From contig JARWBI010000004.1 in assembly GCA_029846755.1 (NCBI GenBank), positions 124,001 to 188,000 of the forward strand: DNA of 64,000 nt, given 5' to 3'. A program made the position numbers and the translations under genes. The notes beneath the pieces are model-generated. The model had not been told where the DNA came from and ran no database searches. It worked only from the letters and a program-made list of their open reading frames with translations. This document shows positions 34,399-43,210 of the stretch, in pieces (the first letter of the stretch is position 1; each line of letters begins with the position of its first letter). The stretch is from Falsirhodobacter flavus. GTDB lineage: Bacteria; Pseudomonadota; Alphaproteobacteria; Rhodobacterales; Rhodobacteraceae.

Positions 34399-34488
34399 GG
34401 GCGCAGGATGACCGGGCTCTGCGGCGGGCGCAAGCATGGGACCATTTGTCCCTTGCCCGCAACCGCCCGGCTCGGGCAAGGATGGGGC

Positions 34489-34854
34489 GTGCGTGAACAT
34501 CTGTCCCTCCGCGTTCTGGGTCTGACCTTCCTGACCCTGCTGGCCATCGCCTTTGCGAGCGGCAGCTACGCCCGTTCCGCACCTGCTGCGTCCGAACAGA
34601 AGCTGGAGATGCTGCAGCTGATGGGGATGAGCGTCGACGATCTGTGCGACGAGGATGGCCGCCAACACGCGCATCTGGCCGAATGCTCGCTTTGCCATCT
34701 TGTCGCGGGCACGAACCTGCCGGACGCAGGGCTGACCCTGATCGAGCTCGACCGACGCATCGTCGCAGCGCTGGTGCTGCCGCAGATGGACCGCGCCGCA
34801 GCGCGCCCCCGCGATCCGGCGACACCGCCGCGCGGACCTCCGCTGCCGGTCTGA
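34489..34854 (+). CDS. DUF2946-like exported protein with CxxCH motif
   Basis: The 121-residue protein starts at a GTG at 34489, with an AAGGA Shine-Dalgarno about 8 bp upstream. A signal or anchor helix spans about 7-25. CSLCH (66-70) is preceded by His-rich QHAHLAE, and the protein ends in a Pro/Arg-rich tail (about 100-121). DUF2946 proteins usually have such Cys/His pairs and occur beside copper genes. Metal binding is likely, and covalent heme at CSLCH is possible but less so. It precedes the PepSY-PCuAC-Sco genes on the same strand, which supports a copper role. Family assignment is by pattern and context. Confidence 0.65.
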   Translation: MREHLSLRVLGLTFLTLLAIAFASGSYARSAPAASEQKLEMLQLMGMSVDDLCDEDGRQHAHLAECSLCHLVAGTNLPDAGLTLIELDRRIVAALVLPQMDRAAARPRDPATPPRGPPLPV

Positions 34855-35068
34855 CGGCAAGGGACAGGTTCCTGCGGTTTTTTACTTCGGCGCGGCCCGC
34901 ACGATGGCCGCATTCCGAAAGCGCCGCGAAAGACGCCGGAACTGTTCCTTCGGTTGCGCCCCGCCATGCGCGCAGATTTGCGCCAGTGGCCGAACACCTC
35001 GACGCCGTGACGGATGAAGGGGGGCTTTACGCCTTTTCCGACGTCCGATCAGATGGGACCATCCCGAC

Positions 35069-36406
35069 ATGACAGCCGCTTCCTCCGCCCTTTATCGCGC
35101 CGTCTGGCGCTGGCATTTCTATGCCGGGCTCATCATTCTGCCTTTCGTCATCCTGATCGCGGTGACGGGCGCGATCTATCTTTTCAAGGACGAGATCAAC
35201 GACGCCGCCTATGGCGATTTGCGGCTCGTTCCGCCGCAGCAGACGCAGCCGCTGGCGCCTTCGGCCATCGCCGCCGCCGCCCTTGGAATGCATCCGGGGC
35301 TGCTTCGGGCCTATGCCCCGCCCGCCGCGCCGGACAGGGCCGCACAGGTGAAGATCCTGGGCGAGGACGGGCTGACGGACACAGTCTATGTCGATCCGCA
35401 TACCGGGCTGGTGATCGGAACGGCGTGGGACAGCGGCGTTTCGGGATCGACCGCAATGTGGCTGGTGCGCAAACTGCACAGCCTTGAATATGCCGGGTGG
35501 ATCGGAAACCGCATCGTCGAAGCCGTCGCGGGCTGGATGGTGGTGCTGGTCGCGACCGGGGTTTATCTTTGGCTGCCGCGCGGGCGCAATGTCGGCACCG
35601 TCCGCATCCGCAAGGGGGCGAAGGGCCGCCCATGGTGGCGCGATCTGCATGCGGCGACGGGCATCTTCGTTGCGGGGTTCATCGTCTTTCTGGCGATGAC
35701 GGGGCTGCCATGGTCGGGGGTCTGGGGCAAGCAGTTCTACGATCTGTCCTATGCCGCTGGCCTCGGGATGCCGGACGGATACTGGAATGACATCCCGGTT
35801 TCCACCGTGCCGATGGAAGAGGCGCTGGACCGCGCGCCATGGATCGCCGAACGTCAGCCGATGCCGCTGTCCACTGCGGCAGGGGGCGTTCCCGTCGGGC
35901 TGGACGAGGTCGTGCGCAAGGTGGAATCGCTCGGCATCCATGCCGGATACGATCTGGCCGTGCCGGGCGATGCGACGGGCGTCTTCACTGCATCGGTCTA
36001 TCCGGACGACATCCGGCAGGAACGGGTGATCCATATCGACCAGTATTCCGGCGAGGTCCTGTTCGACATGGACCTGTCCGGCCTTGGCACGCTGGGCCGT
36101 CTGGCGGAATGGGGCGTCAGCATCCACATGGGGCAGGCGTTCGGCCTGGCGAACCAGATCGTGCTGCTGATCGCCTGTGCCGCGATGGTGCTGATGTGCA
36201 TCTCGGGCGCGGCGATGTGGTGGAAGCGCCGCCCCGCCGGATCGCTGGGCGCGCCTACGGTCCCGGCAGACTGGACCATTCCACGCGGCATTCTGGCGAT
36301 TGCGGTGCTGCTGGGCATCTTCTTCCCCCTTGTCGGCCTGTCGATGATCGCGATCGCCGCGATCGAGCTTGGGCTGGCCGCGACCCGCCGTCTGCGGACG
36401 GCCTGA
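35069..36406 (+). CDS. PepSY-associated TM-domain membrane protein
   Basis: The 445-residue protein begins with WRWHFYAGLIILPFVILIAVTGAIYLFKDE, the first PepSY-TM helix, followed by periplasmic PepSY regions and three more membrane segments. One, WWRDLHAATGIFVAGFIVFLAMTG, has the typical His. It ends in a two-helix hairpin (about 395-440). The family is often iron- or copper-linked and some members reduce ferric chelates. The 214-bp gap upstream holds no gene that I can see and may contain its promoter. PCuAC follows 11 bp later, so an operon is likely. Confidence 0.87.
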   Translation: MTAASSALYRAVWRWHFYAGLIILPFVILIAVTGAIYLFKDEINDAAYGDLRLVPPQQTQPLAPSAIAAAALGMHPGLLRAYAPPAAPDRAAQVKILGEDGLTDTVYVDPHTGLVIGTAWDSGVSGSTAMWLVRKLHSLEYAGWIGNRIVEAVAGWMVVLVATGVYLWLPRGRNVGTVRIRKGAKGRPWWRDLHAATGIFVAGFIVFLAMTGLPWSGVWGKQFYDLSYAAGLGMPDGYWNDIPVSTVPMEEALDRAPWIAERQPMPLSTAAGGVPVGLDEVVRKVESLGIHAGYDLAVPGDATGVFTASVYPDDIRQERVIHIDQYSGEVLFDMDLSGLGTLGRLAEWGVSIHMGQAFGLANQIVLLIACAAMVLMCISGAAMWWKRRPAGSLGAPTVPADWTIPRGILAIAVLLGIFFPLVGLSMIAIAAIELGLAATRRLRTA

Positions 36407-36417
36407 AAGGAAACCCG

Positions 36418-36909
36418 ATGAAAACCATGATCCTTGCATTGGCCCTGTCGTTTGCGGCGCTGCCATCCTTTGCGCAGCAGATCGAGGTGCGCGAGGCCTT
36501 CGCCCGCGCGACCCTGCCCAATGCGCCCGTCGCGGGCGGATATCTGACCATCGCCAACCACGGCGACCGGGACGACCGGCTGACCGGGGCGCGCGCCGAT
36601 TTCGCGGGCGAGGCGCAGATCCACGAGATGACCCATTCCGGCGACGTCATGCGCATGCGCCCGCTGCCGGACGGGATCGCCATACCGGCGGGGCAGCAGG
36701 TGCAGCTGTCCACCGGCGGCAACCACCTGATGTTCATGAAGCTGAACCGGGGTCTGAAACAGGGCGAGACGGTCGTCGTGACGCTGACCTTCCAGACGGC
36801 AGGCGAGGTCGAGGTTCCCTTCGCCGTCGGCCCCGTCAACGCGCGCAGCTTCGACGACGATGGCAGCGGGCGGGTCGTGCCCGAGGGTCATGGGGGGCAT
36901 TCGCACTGA
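36418..36909 (+). CDS. Periplasmic copper chaperone PCuAC
   Basis: The 163-residue protein has a signal peptide (about 1-19) and the PCuAC Cu(I) site: His69, Met80, His103 and Met105 in a H-x10-M-x22-H-x-M pattern. These are within IHEMTHSGDVMRMRPL and GGNHLMFMKL. The C-terminal GHGGHSH is an extra His cluster, as in proteins that also bind Cu(II). It delivers copper to the CuA site of cytochrome oxidase, with Sco. Its stop overlaps the Sco start by 1 bp. Confidence 0.92.
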   Translation: MKTMILALALSFAALPSFAQQIEVREAFARATLPNAPVAGGYLTIANHGDRDDRLTGARADFAGEAQIHEMTHSGDVMRMRPLPDGIAIPAGQQVQLSTGGNHLMFMKLNRGLKQGETVVVTLTFQTAGEVEVPFAVGPVNARSFDDDGSGRVVPEGHGGHSH

Positions 36910-37493
36910 TGGGGGCCGCATCCAGAACCATCATTGCCGCTGTCGGCGCGGCCGCTGCAATCGCCATCGTCTGGCTGTTCGTGCTGCCGATCTTCGCCCG
37001 CGACACATTCGTGATGGGCCGCGGCGATTACGCGTTGACGACCACGGCGAACCAGCCCTTCACCCAACGGTCGCTGAAGGGTGCCCCTTCGGCCGTGTTT
37101 TTCGGCTTCACCCATTGCCCCGACATCTGCCCGACCACCCTGGGCGACATCAGCCTGTGGCAGGACGAGCTGGGGGCCGAGGCGGCGGACCTTCGGGTCT
37201 TCTTCATCACCGTCGATCCCGAGCGCGACACGCTTGCCCTGCTGGACCAATACGTCTCGTGGCTGCCGGGCGCCGTGGGCGTCGCCGGTCCCGAGGACCA
37301 GATCCGGCGTGCCGAGAAGGCCTTCGCGGCCGCCTCGCAGAAAGAGTGGCTGGAGGGTGGCGACTACACCATGGCCCATACGTCGAAGGTGCTGCTGTTC
37401 GATCGGGACGGGGCCTTCGTCGATGCGATCTCGTATCAGGAGGATCCGGCCAGCGCGGTGGCAAAGCTGCGCCTTGCACTGGATGCGGGCTGA
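36909..37493 (+). CDS. SCO1/SenC-family copper-delivery protein
   Basis: The 194-residue thioredoxin-fold protein is anchored by one N-terminal helix (about 7-28). The copper ligands Cys70 and Cys74 (CPDIC) and His157 (TMAHTS) are present, with FFITVDPERDT between them. Sco proteins mature the CuA centre of cytochrome c oxidase in the periplasm. It is coupled to PCuAC (TGATG). The cytochrome oxidase genes are not in the window. Confidence 0.93.
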   Translation: MGAASRTIIAAVGAAAAIAIVWLFVLPIFARDTFVMGRGDYALTTTANQPFTQRSLKGAPSAVFFGFTHCPDICPTTLGDISLWQDELGAEAADLRVFFITVDPERDTLALLDQYVSWLPGAVGVAGPEDQIRRAEKAFAAASQKEWLEGGDYTMAHTSKVLLFDRDGAFVDAISYQEDPASAVAKLRLALDAG

Positions 37494-37508
37494 TCTGCAC
37501 AAGAATTG

Positions 37509-37561
37509 GGCAGGCCCTGCGGCGCCGGTGACCGTTCCGCCCGGATCGGGCGGGCCCTGCC
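37509..37561 (+). terminator. Double hairpin between the sco gene and the next ABC operon
   Basis: A perfect CCGCCCG-GAT-CGGGCGG hairpin (37537-37553) is nested inside a GGCAGG/CCTGCC pairing (37509-37514 with 37556-37561). No T-run follows. It may be a factor-dependent or partial terminator, or a leader structure for the downstream transporter. Confidence 0.5.
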
Positions 37562-37617
37562 TTGCGATGGGTGCGGGCCGCCCGTAAGCACATCCGCGAT
37601 GAAGATTGAGGCCACCG

Positions 37618-39108
37618 ATGCGGATCACCCTTGCTGCCATCCTTCTGTCCGCCCATGCCGCGCTGGCGGCACCGGACATCGTCCTTGCCATCGGGGGGGA
37701 GCCGGAAACCGGTTTCGATCCCATCCTCGGCTGGGGCGGCTATGGCAACCCGCTGTTCCAGTCCACGCTTCTGAAACGCGGCCCGGATCTGGAAACGCAG
37801 GCCGATCTTGCGACGGATTGGGTGCTGTCCGACGACCGGCTGGTCTGGACGCTGACCCTGCGGGAAGGGGTGAAGTTCTCGGACGGCACCGCCCTGACCG
37901 CGCAGGATGTGGCCTTCACCTTCAATACGGCGAAGGCTGCCGCCGGGACCGTCGATCTTGACGTCATGCGCAGCGCCGAGGCGCTGGACCCGCGCACCGT
38001 GCGCATCGTTCTGGACCGCCCCTGGATCACCTTCACCGAGGCGTTCTTCACCCTTGGTATCGTGCCGCGCACCTATGGGCCGGGATATGGGCGCAATCCC
38101 ATCGGCTCCGGCCCCTATCGGCTGGTGTCGTGGCGCGAGGGCGAGCAGCTGATCGTCGCCCCCAATCCGCACTACCACGGTCCGCGCGCGCCGTTCGGGC
38201 AGATCACCTTCCTGTTCACCGGCGAGGATACGGGGCTGGCTGCCGCAAGGGCGGGGCAGGTGCAGATGGTCGCGGTTCCGGCGCAGCTGGCCGATGCCGT
38301 CCCGCCGGGTTTTCGCGCCGTTCCGGTGCGGACGGTGGACAGTCGCGGGCTGAGCCTGCCGATGCAGGGCCCGGTGACCGGCGATCCGGCGATCCGGCGG
38401 GCGATGAACCTTGGCCTCGACCGCGATCTGCTGGTGGATGTGGCGCTGATGGGGCACGGAACGCCGGCTTTCGGCCCCGCCGACGGGTTGCCATGGGCGG
38501 GCAAGGACGACCGCGTGGACTTCGATACCGAGGCCGCGATGGATGTGCTGGACGCTGCGGGCTGGACCCCCGGCACGGATGGCATCCGCGCTAGGGACGG
38601 GGTGCGCGCGTCCTTCGCCGTCAACTATCCCGCAGGCGACAGCACCCGTCAGGCGCTGGCGGAAACCGCCGCCGAACTGTTGCGCCCCCTTGGGATCGAG
38701 GCAACGCCCAAAGGGGGAAGCTGGGATGCCATTGGCCGCGTCATGGGGGCCGAGCCGGTGGTCTTCGGCTTCGGCAGCCATTCGCCCTATCAGATCTACA
38801 GCCTGTTCGCCGAACGTCTGGGCGGGGTCGAATACATGAACCCGTCCCACTACGCGAACCCGGCGGTGGATGCACTGTTCGAACAGGCGCAGGGGGCGGA
38901 GAGCCTCGATGCGTCCTATGCCGCGTGGTCGCAGGCGGCGGACCACTACGGCGTCCGGGGCGACAATTCCTGGCTCTGGCTGGCCAATCTCGACCATGTC
39001 TATCTGGTGGACGATTGTCTGGACATCGGCAGGCCGGGGATCGAACCGCACGGGCATGGCTGGCCGATCACGGCGGGCATCGCCGACTGGCGCTGGACCT
39101 GCGAGTGA
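37618..39108 (+). CDS. Nickel/peptide-type ABC transporter, solute-binding protein
   Basis: The 496-residue family-5 binding protein has a signal peptide (about 1-18, RITLAAILLSAHAALAA). LATDWVLSDDRLVWTLTLREGVKFSDGTALTAQDVAFTF is visible as shorter blocks, and NPIGSGPYRLVSW is typical. The protein ends with a His-containing EPHGHGWPITAG segment. The start ATG at 37618 follows GATTGAGG. The next four genes supply permeases and ATPases with overlapping ends. The substrate could be nickel, another metal chelate or a peptide. Proximity to the copper genes suggests a metal but does not prove it. Confidence 0.87.
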   Translation: MRITLAAILLSAHAALAAPDIVLAIGGEPETGFDPILGWGGYGNPLFQSTLLKRGPDLETQADLATDWVLSDDRLVWTLTLREGVKFSDGTALTAQDVAFTFNTAKAAAGTVDLDVMRSAEALDPRTVRIVLDRPWITFTEAFFTLGIVPRTYGPGYGRNPIGSGPYRLVSWREGEQLIVAPNPHYHGPRAPFGQITFLFTGEDTGLAAARAGQVQMVAVPAQLADAVPPGFRAVPVRTVDSRGLSLPMQGPVTGDPAIRRAMNLGLDRDLLVDVALMGHGTPAFGPADGLPWAGKDDRVDFDTEAAMDVLDAAGWTPGTDGIRARDGVRASFAVNYPAGDSTRQALAETAAELLRPLGIEATPKGGSWDAIGRVMGAEPVVFGFGSHSPYQIYSLFAERLGGVEYMNPSHYANPAVDALFEQAQGAESLDASYAAWSQAADHYGVRGDNSWLWLANLDHVYLVDDCLDIGRPGIEPHGHGWPITAGIADWRWTCE

Positions 39109-40037
39109 TCCGGCTGCCGGTCCTTCTGCTGCTTGTGTCGGTCGCGGTGTTCACGCTGATGAAGCTGTCGCCCGTCGATCCGGTGGATGCCTATCTTGGC
39201 CCCGCCATCGCCCATGCGGGGCCGGAGCAGAAGGCGCGGATCGCCGCCGCATGGGGGCTGGACCGTCCGGCACCCGAGCAGTTCCTGCGCTGGGCGGGAC
39301 ATGTCCTGCGCGGCGATCTGGGACACAGCACCGCCTATGACGCGCCGGTGGCGGATGTGCTGCGGGACCGGATCGGCGCGTCGCTGGCATTGACGGGGCT
39401 GGCATGGCTGCTGTCGGGCGCGCTGGGTTTCGCGCTTGGCGCGGTGGCCGCGGGATGCGGGGGATGGGTGGATCGCGGCGTCAGGGTCTATTGCTACATC
39501 CTCGCCTCGGCCCCGACCTTCTGGCTGGCGATGCTGATGCTGGCACTGTTTTCCGTGACGCTGGGCTGGGCGCCGATCTGCTGCGCGGGGCCGATCGGCA
39601 TGCCGCCCGACCAGGTCGGCTGGGCGGACCGGCTGCGCCATCTGACCCTTCCGCTGGCCGCGCTGACGCTGTTCGGCGTCGCGCAGATCGCGCTGCACAC
39701 TCGGGCAAGGATGGTCGAGGTGCTTCAATCGGACTTCGTGCTGTTTGCCCGCGCGCAGGGCGCAACCCGGCGGCAGATCGTCCTGCGCCACGGGCTGCGG
39801 AATGCCGCGATCCCGGCGCTGACGGTGATGCTTGCCTCGGTGGGCGAAATCTTCGGCGGCTCTATCCTAGCTGAGCAGGTCTTCGCATGGCCGGGCCTTG
39901 GCCGCGCGACGGTGGAGGCGGGGCTGAAGGGCGACGTGCCGCTGCTGCTGGCGATCGCGCTGCTGACGACGCTGGTGGTCGCGCTTGGGAACATGGCGGC
40001 GGGCAGGCTGCATCCTGTCCTCAATCCACGCCTGTGA
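39105..40037 (+). CDS. Nickel/peptide-type ABC permease (NikB/DppB family)
   Basis: The 310-residue permease starts with GTG at 39105, overlapping the binding-protein stop (GTGA). It shows the N-terminal helix followed by SPVDPVDAYLGP, then WGLDRPAPEQFLRWAGHVLRGDLG and the coupling loop FVLFARAQGATRRQIVLRHGLRN. Near the end is EQVFAWPGLGRATVEA. These are the canonical DppB/NikB landmarks in the right order. Confidence 0.9.
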   Translation: MIRLPVLLLLVSVAVFTLMKLSPVDPVDAYLGPAIAHAGPEQKARIAAAWGLDRPAPEQFLRWAGHVLRGDLGHSTAYDAPVADVLRDRIGASLALTGLAWLLSGALGFALGAVAAGCGGWVDRGVRVYCYILASAPTFWLAMLMLALFSVTLGWAPICCAGPIGMPPDQVGWADRLRHLTLPLAALTLFGVAQIALHTRARMVEVLQSDFVLFARAQGATRRQIVLRHGLRNAAIPALTVMLASVGEIFGGSILAEQVFAWPGLGRATVEAGLKGDVPLLLAIALLTTLVVALGNMAAGRLHPVLNPRL

Positions 40038-40831
40038 ACGGGCGCGTTCGTGCGGCACTGGCCGCTGGTGTCGCATCGGCGGTCATCGCGGGCATCGCGC
40101 TTGGGGCGGGCGATGTGCAGGCCGATTTCGCCCAGCGCAACCTTGAACCATCGGCCCGCCATCTGTTCGGCACCGACGCGATGGGGCGCGACATGCTGGC
40201 CCGCACGCTGGGCGGTCTGGCGCGGAGCCTGCGCGTCGGGCTGATCGCAGCGGGGCTGTCGGTGCTGATCGCGGCGGGGGTGGCCCTGGCCTCGGGCCTC
40301 GGGCGGCGGGCGGATGCGGTGGCAGGGCTTCTGACGGATGCGTTTCTGGCCATGCCGCATCTTGTGCTGCTGATCCTGATCTCGTTCGCGATGGGGGGCG
40401 GGACGGGTGCCGTCATCGTCGCCGTCGCGGTCAGCCATTGGCCGCGGCTTGCACGTCTGCTGCGGGCCGAAGTGCTTCAGGTGCAGGCCGCGCCCTATGT
40501 CGAGGCGTCGCGCGCCTTCGGCAGATCGCGCGCTCATGTCCTGCGCCGCCACGTCCTGCCGCATCTGGTGCCGCAGATGCTGGTCGGGTTCCTGCTGATG
40601 TTCCCCCACGCGATCCTGCACGAGGCGGGGCTGACCTTCCTCGGCTTCGGGCTGGAGCCGTCGCGCCCCGCCATCGGGGTCATGCTGGCCGAGGCGATGC
40701 GCCATGTCGGGGCGGGGCGCTGGTGGCTGGCGCTGTTCCCCGGCGCGGCACTGCTTTCGGTCGTGCTGTGCTTCGAGGCGCTGGGCAGCGCCGTCCGGCG
40801 GCTCGCCTCTCCGCGCGAGGGGCAATGCTGA
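40034..40831 (+). CDS. Nickel/peptide-type ABC permease (NikC/DppC family)
   Basis: The 265-residue permease begins with GTG at 40034, overlapping the previous stop (GTGA). LFGTDAMGRDMLARTLGGLARSL is the standard DppC/NikC entry. The coupling loop is YVEASRAFGRSRAHVLRRHVLPH, and EAGLTFLGFGLEPSRPAIGVMLAEA closes the family pattern. It overlaps the following ATPase gene by 7 bp in a different frame. Confidence 0.9.
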   Translation: MNGRVRAALAAGVASAVIAGIALGAGDVQADFAQRNLEPSARHLFGTDAMGRDMLARTLGGLARSLRVGLIAAGLSVLIAAGVALASGLGRRADAVAGLLTDAFLAMPHLVLLILISFAMGGGTGAVIVAVAVSHWPRLARLLRAEVLQVQAAPYVEASRAFGRSRAHVLRRHVLPHLVPQMLVGFLLMFPHAILHEAGLTFLGFGLEPSRPAIGVMLAEAMRHVGAGRWWLALFPGAALLSVVLCFEALGSAVRRLASPREGQC

Positions 40832-41499
40832 CCATCGCGCACCTTTCCGTGTCCTTTCGCCGTTATCGCGGCTTCCGGCAGGTCGAGGTTCCGGCCCTGT
40901 CCGGGATCGACCTGCATGTGGCGGCGGGCGAGGTCGTCGGCGTCATCGGCGCGTCGGGTGCGGGCAAAAGCCTGCTGGCGCATGCGATCCTTGGCGTGCT
41001 GCCGCCGAACGCGATCCTGCGCGGCCGGATCGACGCCTGCGCGGCGGGGCTGGTGCCGCAGCAGGTCAGCCACCTCGATCCGCTGGCGCGCATTGGGCGG
41101 CAGGTGCGCTGGGCGGGCGGCAGCGCCCCCGATGCGCTGGCCCCGCTTTATCCGCATCAGCTTTCGGGCGGCATGGCGCGGCAGGCGATGCTGGCCATCG
41201 CCCTTGCGCGCCAGCCCCGGCTTCTGGTCGCGGACGAGCCGACGGCGGGACTTGACCCCGATGCGGGGGCGGGCGTGCTGGACGGGCTGCGCCGGCACGC
41301 GGTGGGGGGCGGGGCGGTCCTGCTGATCTCGCACGATCTGAACGCCGCGCTGCGCATTTGCAACCGTGTCGTGCTGCTGGATGAAGGGCGGGTGCGCGGG
41401 ATCGAGGACGCCCGCGCCTTTTGCGGCGACGGGGCGGGGCTTTCGCCGCATGCCCGCGCCCTGTGGCATGCCCTGCCGGAGAACGGCTTTCATGCTTGA
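40825..41499 (+). CDS. Nickel/peptide-type ABC ATPase (NikD/DppD position), short
   Basis: This is a 224-residue ATPase. Walker A is GASGAGKS, signature LSGGMARQ, Walker B LLVADEPTAGLDPDAG, and the switch His is in LISHDLNAAL. All catalytic motifs are intact. It lacks the roughly 80-residue C-terminal oligopeptide-transporter domain found in DppD/OppD, which makes it minimal. It overlaps both neighbours by 7-8 bp. Confidence 0.88.
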   Translation: MLTIAHLSVSFRRYRGFRQVEVPALSGIDLHVAAGEVVGVIGASGAGKSLLAHAILGVLPPNAILRGRIDACAAGLVPQQVSHLDPLARIGRQVRWAGGSAPDALAPLYPHQLSGGMARQAMLAIALARQPRLLVADEPTAGLDPDAGAGVLDGLRRHAVGGGAVLLISHDLNAALRICNRVVLLDEGRVRGIEDARAFCGDGAGLSPHARALWHALPENGFHA

Positions 41500-42061
41500 G
41501 GCGTGCGGGATCGGGCTGACCATCGCAAAGGGCGAAATCGTCGGGCTGACGGGGCCGACGGGGGTGGGCAAGACGACCCTGGGCCGCGCGCTGGCCGGGC
41601 TGCCGTCCCGCTGGCCGGGCGCGGTGGCGCTGGACGGCGGGCCCGTTGCCCTTGGCGCGGTGCAATACCTGCACCAGCATCCGATCCTTGCGATGAACCC
41701 GCGCTGGCACCTTCGCCGCATCGTCGAGGAGGCGGGGCCACACGACCCCGACCTTGCCGCCCGGCTTGGCATCGCGCCCGCAGTGCTGGACCGTTTCCCG
41801 CACGAAGCCTCGGGCGGGCAGCTTCAGCGCATCTCGGTCCTGCGCGGGCTGGCGGCCCGCCCGCGTTTCCTGATCGCGGACGAGATCACCGCGCCGCTGG
41901 ATGCGATCACGCAGGCGCGCATCTGGAAGGCGCTGGCCGCACGCCCCGGCATCGGGATCCTGGCCATCAGCCACGACCGCGCCTTGCTGGACCGTATCGC
42001 CGTGCGGACGGTGGTGCTGAAGCCGCAGCCGATTGTCGCGGCGGGGCGGGCGCGCTACTGA
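41492..42061 (+). CDS. Nickel/peptide-type ABC ATPase (NikE/DppF position), minimal
   Basis: The ATPase is only 189 residues long, whereas NikE/DppF are usually about 260-330. Walker A GPTGVGKT, signature ASGGQLQR, Walker B FLIADEITAPLDA and switch His ISHDRALL are present. The Walker B region has EIT in place of the usual EPT. The regions before Walker A and after the H-loop are trimmed. It starts inside the end of the previous ATPase gene (8-bp overlap) and should pair with it as a heterodimer. Confidence 0.86.
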   Translation: MLEACGIGLTIAKGEIVGLTGPTGVGKTTLGRALAGLPSRWPGAVALDGGPVALGAVQYLHQHPILAMNPRWHLRRIVEEAGPHDPDLAARLGIAPAVLDRFPHEASGGQLQRISVLRGLAARPRFLIADEITAPLDAITQARIWKALAARPGIGILAISHDRALLDRIAVRTVVLKPQPIVAAGRARY

Positions 42062-42094
42062 TGCCAGACGGCCCCGCGCAACGAAGGAAGCGAT

Positions 42095-42634
42095 ATGGCA
42101 CCCCGGCCCACAGGAACCGACCGATCGGACCGCGGCTTCGTCGGGGTCGGGCTGTTCCGTCCGAAACACAGCCACAACATCGGACAGGTGCTGCGCGCCG
42201 CCGACAATCACCGCGCCAGCTTCGTTGCGATCGAGGGCGGGCGGCGCGAGGATATCCGCAGCGCGACCAATACCTTCGACACCCAGCTTTCCACGCCCGT
42301 CTATCTGGTCGAGGATCTGTTCGCCCATCGCCCCTTCGGCACGCAGGTCGTCGTCATCGACCTGATCCCGGGGGCGCAGGATCTTCGCAGCTTCATCCAC
42401 CCGCCCCGCGCGCTCTATATCTTCGGTCCGGAGGACGGAACGCTTGGCCATGCCCATACCAGCCGCGCGCAGCATGTGGTTCAGATCCCGACCAACGACT
42501 GCATGAACCTTGCCGCATCGGTGAATGTGGTGCTCTATGACCGGATGCTGAAGGACCATCTGGGGATGACCCATGCCCGCGAAGCGGCGGCGGCGCGGGC
42601 GCGCGCGGCCGAACGCAGGAAGGGCGCGTCCTGA
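42095..42634 (+). CDS. SpoU/TrmH-family RNA methyltransferase
   Basis: The 179-residue SPOUT methyltransferase carries the motif-1 region NIGQVLRAADNHRASF with the catalytic-type Arg. Motif 2 is LYIFGPEDGTLG and motif 3 is IPTNDCMNLAASVNVVLYDR. These make the trefoil-knot SAM site for ribose 2'-O-methylation of tRNA or rRNA. No N-terminal substrate-binding domain precedes it, and the tail is Ala/Arg-rich. The target RNA is unknown. A GAAGGAAG ribosome site precedes the ATG, and the stop overlaps the Nudix start by 1 bp. Confidence 0.88.
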   Translation: MAPRPTGTDRSDRGFVGVGLFRPKHSHNIGQVLRAADNHRASFVAIEGGRREDIRSATNTFDTQLSTPVYLVEDLFAHRPFGTQVVVIDLIPGAQDLRSFIHPPRALYIFGPEDGTLGHAHTSRAQHVVQIPTNDCMNLAASVNVVLYDRMLKDHLGMTHAREAAAARARAAERRKGAS

Positions 42635-43101
42635 TGGCCGAAATCCCGGTCAGGTGCCATGCCGTCAGCCTTGTCGCGATCCGCCCCGAGGGGCAGGTTC
42701 TGCTGCTGCGCCGGACCGGGACGCTGGCGGGTGAATGGTGCCAGATCGCGGGAGCCATCGAGCCGGGCGAGACCGCGTGGCAGGCCGCCCTGCGCGAGAT
42801 GGCCGAGGAAACCGGCCTTGTCCCCACCGCGCTTTACAGCGCCGACATATGCGAGCAGTTCTACGAGGCCCATCGCGACGCGATCAGCCTGCTTCCGGTC
42901 TTCGTCGCCCATGTCGATCCCGCCGCCCCGGTGCGGCTGAACCATGAGCACAGCGAATACCGCTGGGCCCGCTTCGACGAGGCGGTCCTCATGGTCCCCT
43001 TTGCCGGACAGCGCCACGTCCTGCGCCATGTCGAGGCGGAGTTCCTGCACCGCACACCCAGCCCCCATCTTCGCATCGCCATCGGCCAAGAATCCCGTTA
43101 G
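42634..43101 (+). CDS. Nudix hydrolase
   Basis: The 155-residue protein has a complete Nudix box: G-x5-E-x7-REMAEETGL, starting at [14 protein letters not shown] (about residues 37-59). The metal-binding glutamates are intact. The N-terminal [23 protein letters not shown] is a typical first strand. It hydrolyses some nucleoside diphosphate derivative, with substrate unknown. It is cotranslated with the SpoU gene. The dihydroneopterin-triphosphatase-type class is possible but not shown. Confidence 0.88.
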   Translation: MAEIPVRCHAVSLVAIRPEGQVLLLRRTGTLAGEWCQIAGAIEPGETAWQAALREMAEETGLVPTALYSADICEQFYEAHRDAISLLPVFVAHVDPAAPVRLNHEHSEYRWARFDEAVLMVPFAGQRHVLRHVEAEFLHRTPSPHLRIAIGQESR

Positions 43102-43210
43102 CGCTCACGAAGTGCTGGACTGGCCCCTCATGCCCGCGCATCCTCGTGTCCGGATCGAAGAGGAGGGCGCTGCGCAGATGGCGAGCGCCGATCCGGCAAG
43201 AGGAGACAAG

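Noticed and set aside
34489-34854. A c-type cytochrome, from the CSLCH motif
   Set aside because: There is a single motif in a short protein with a DUF2946-like pattern, no distal Met ligand context, and copper genes alongside; metal binding is more likely.
34860-35060. GCCACTG-like box and GCCCCCC on the minus strand, suggesting a cobalamin riboswitch
   Set aside because: The rest of the conserved cobalamin core is missing, and it is not positioned before a minus-strand B12-related gene.
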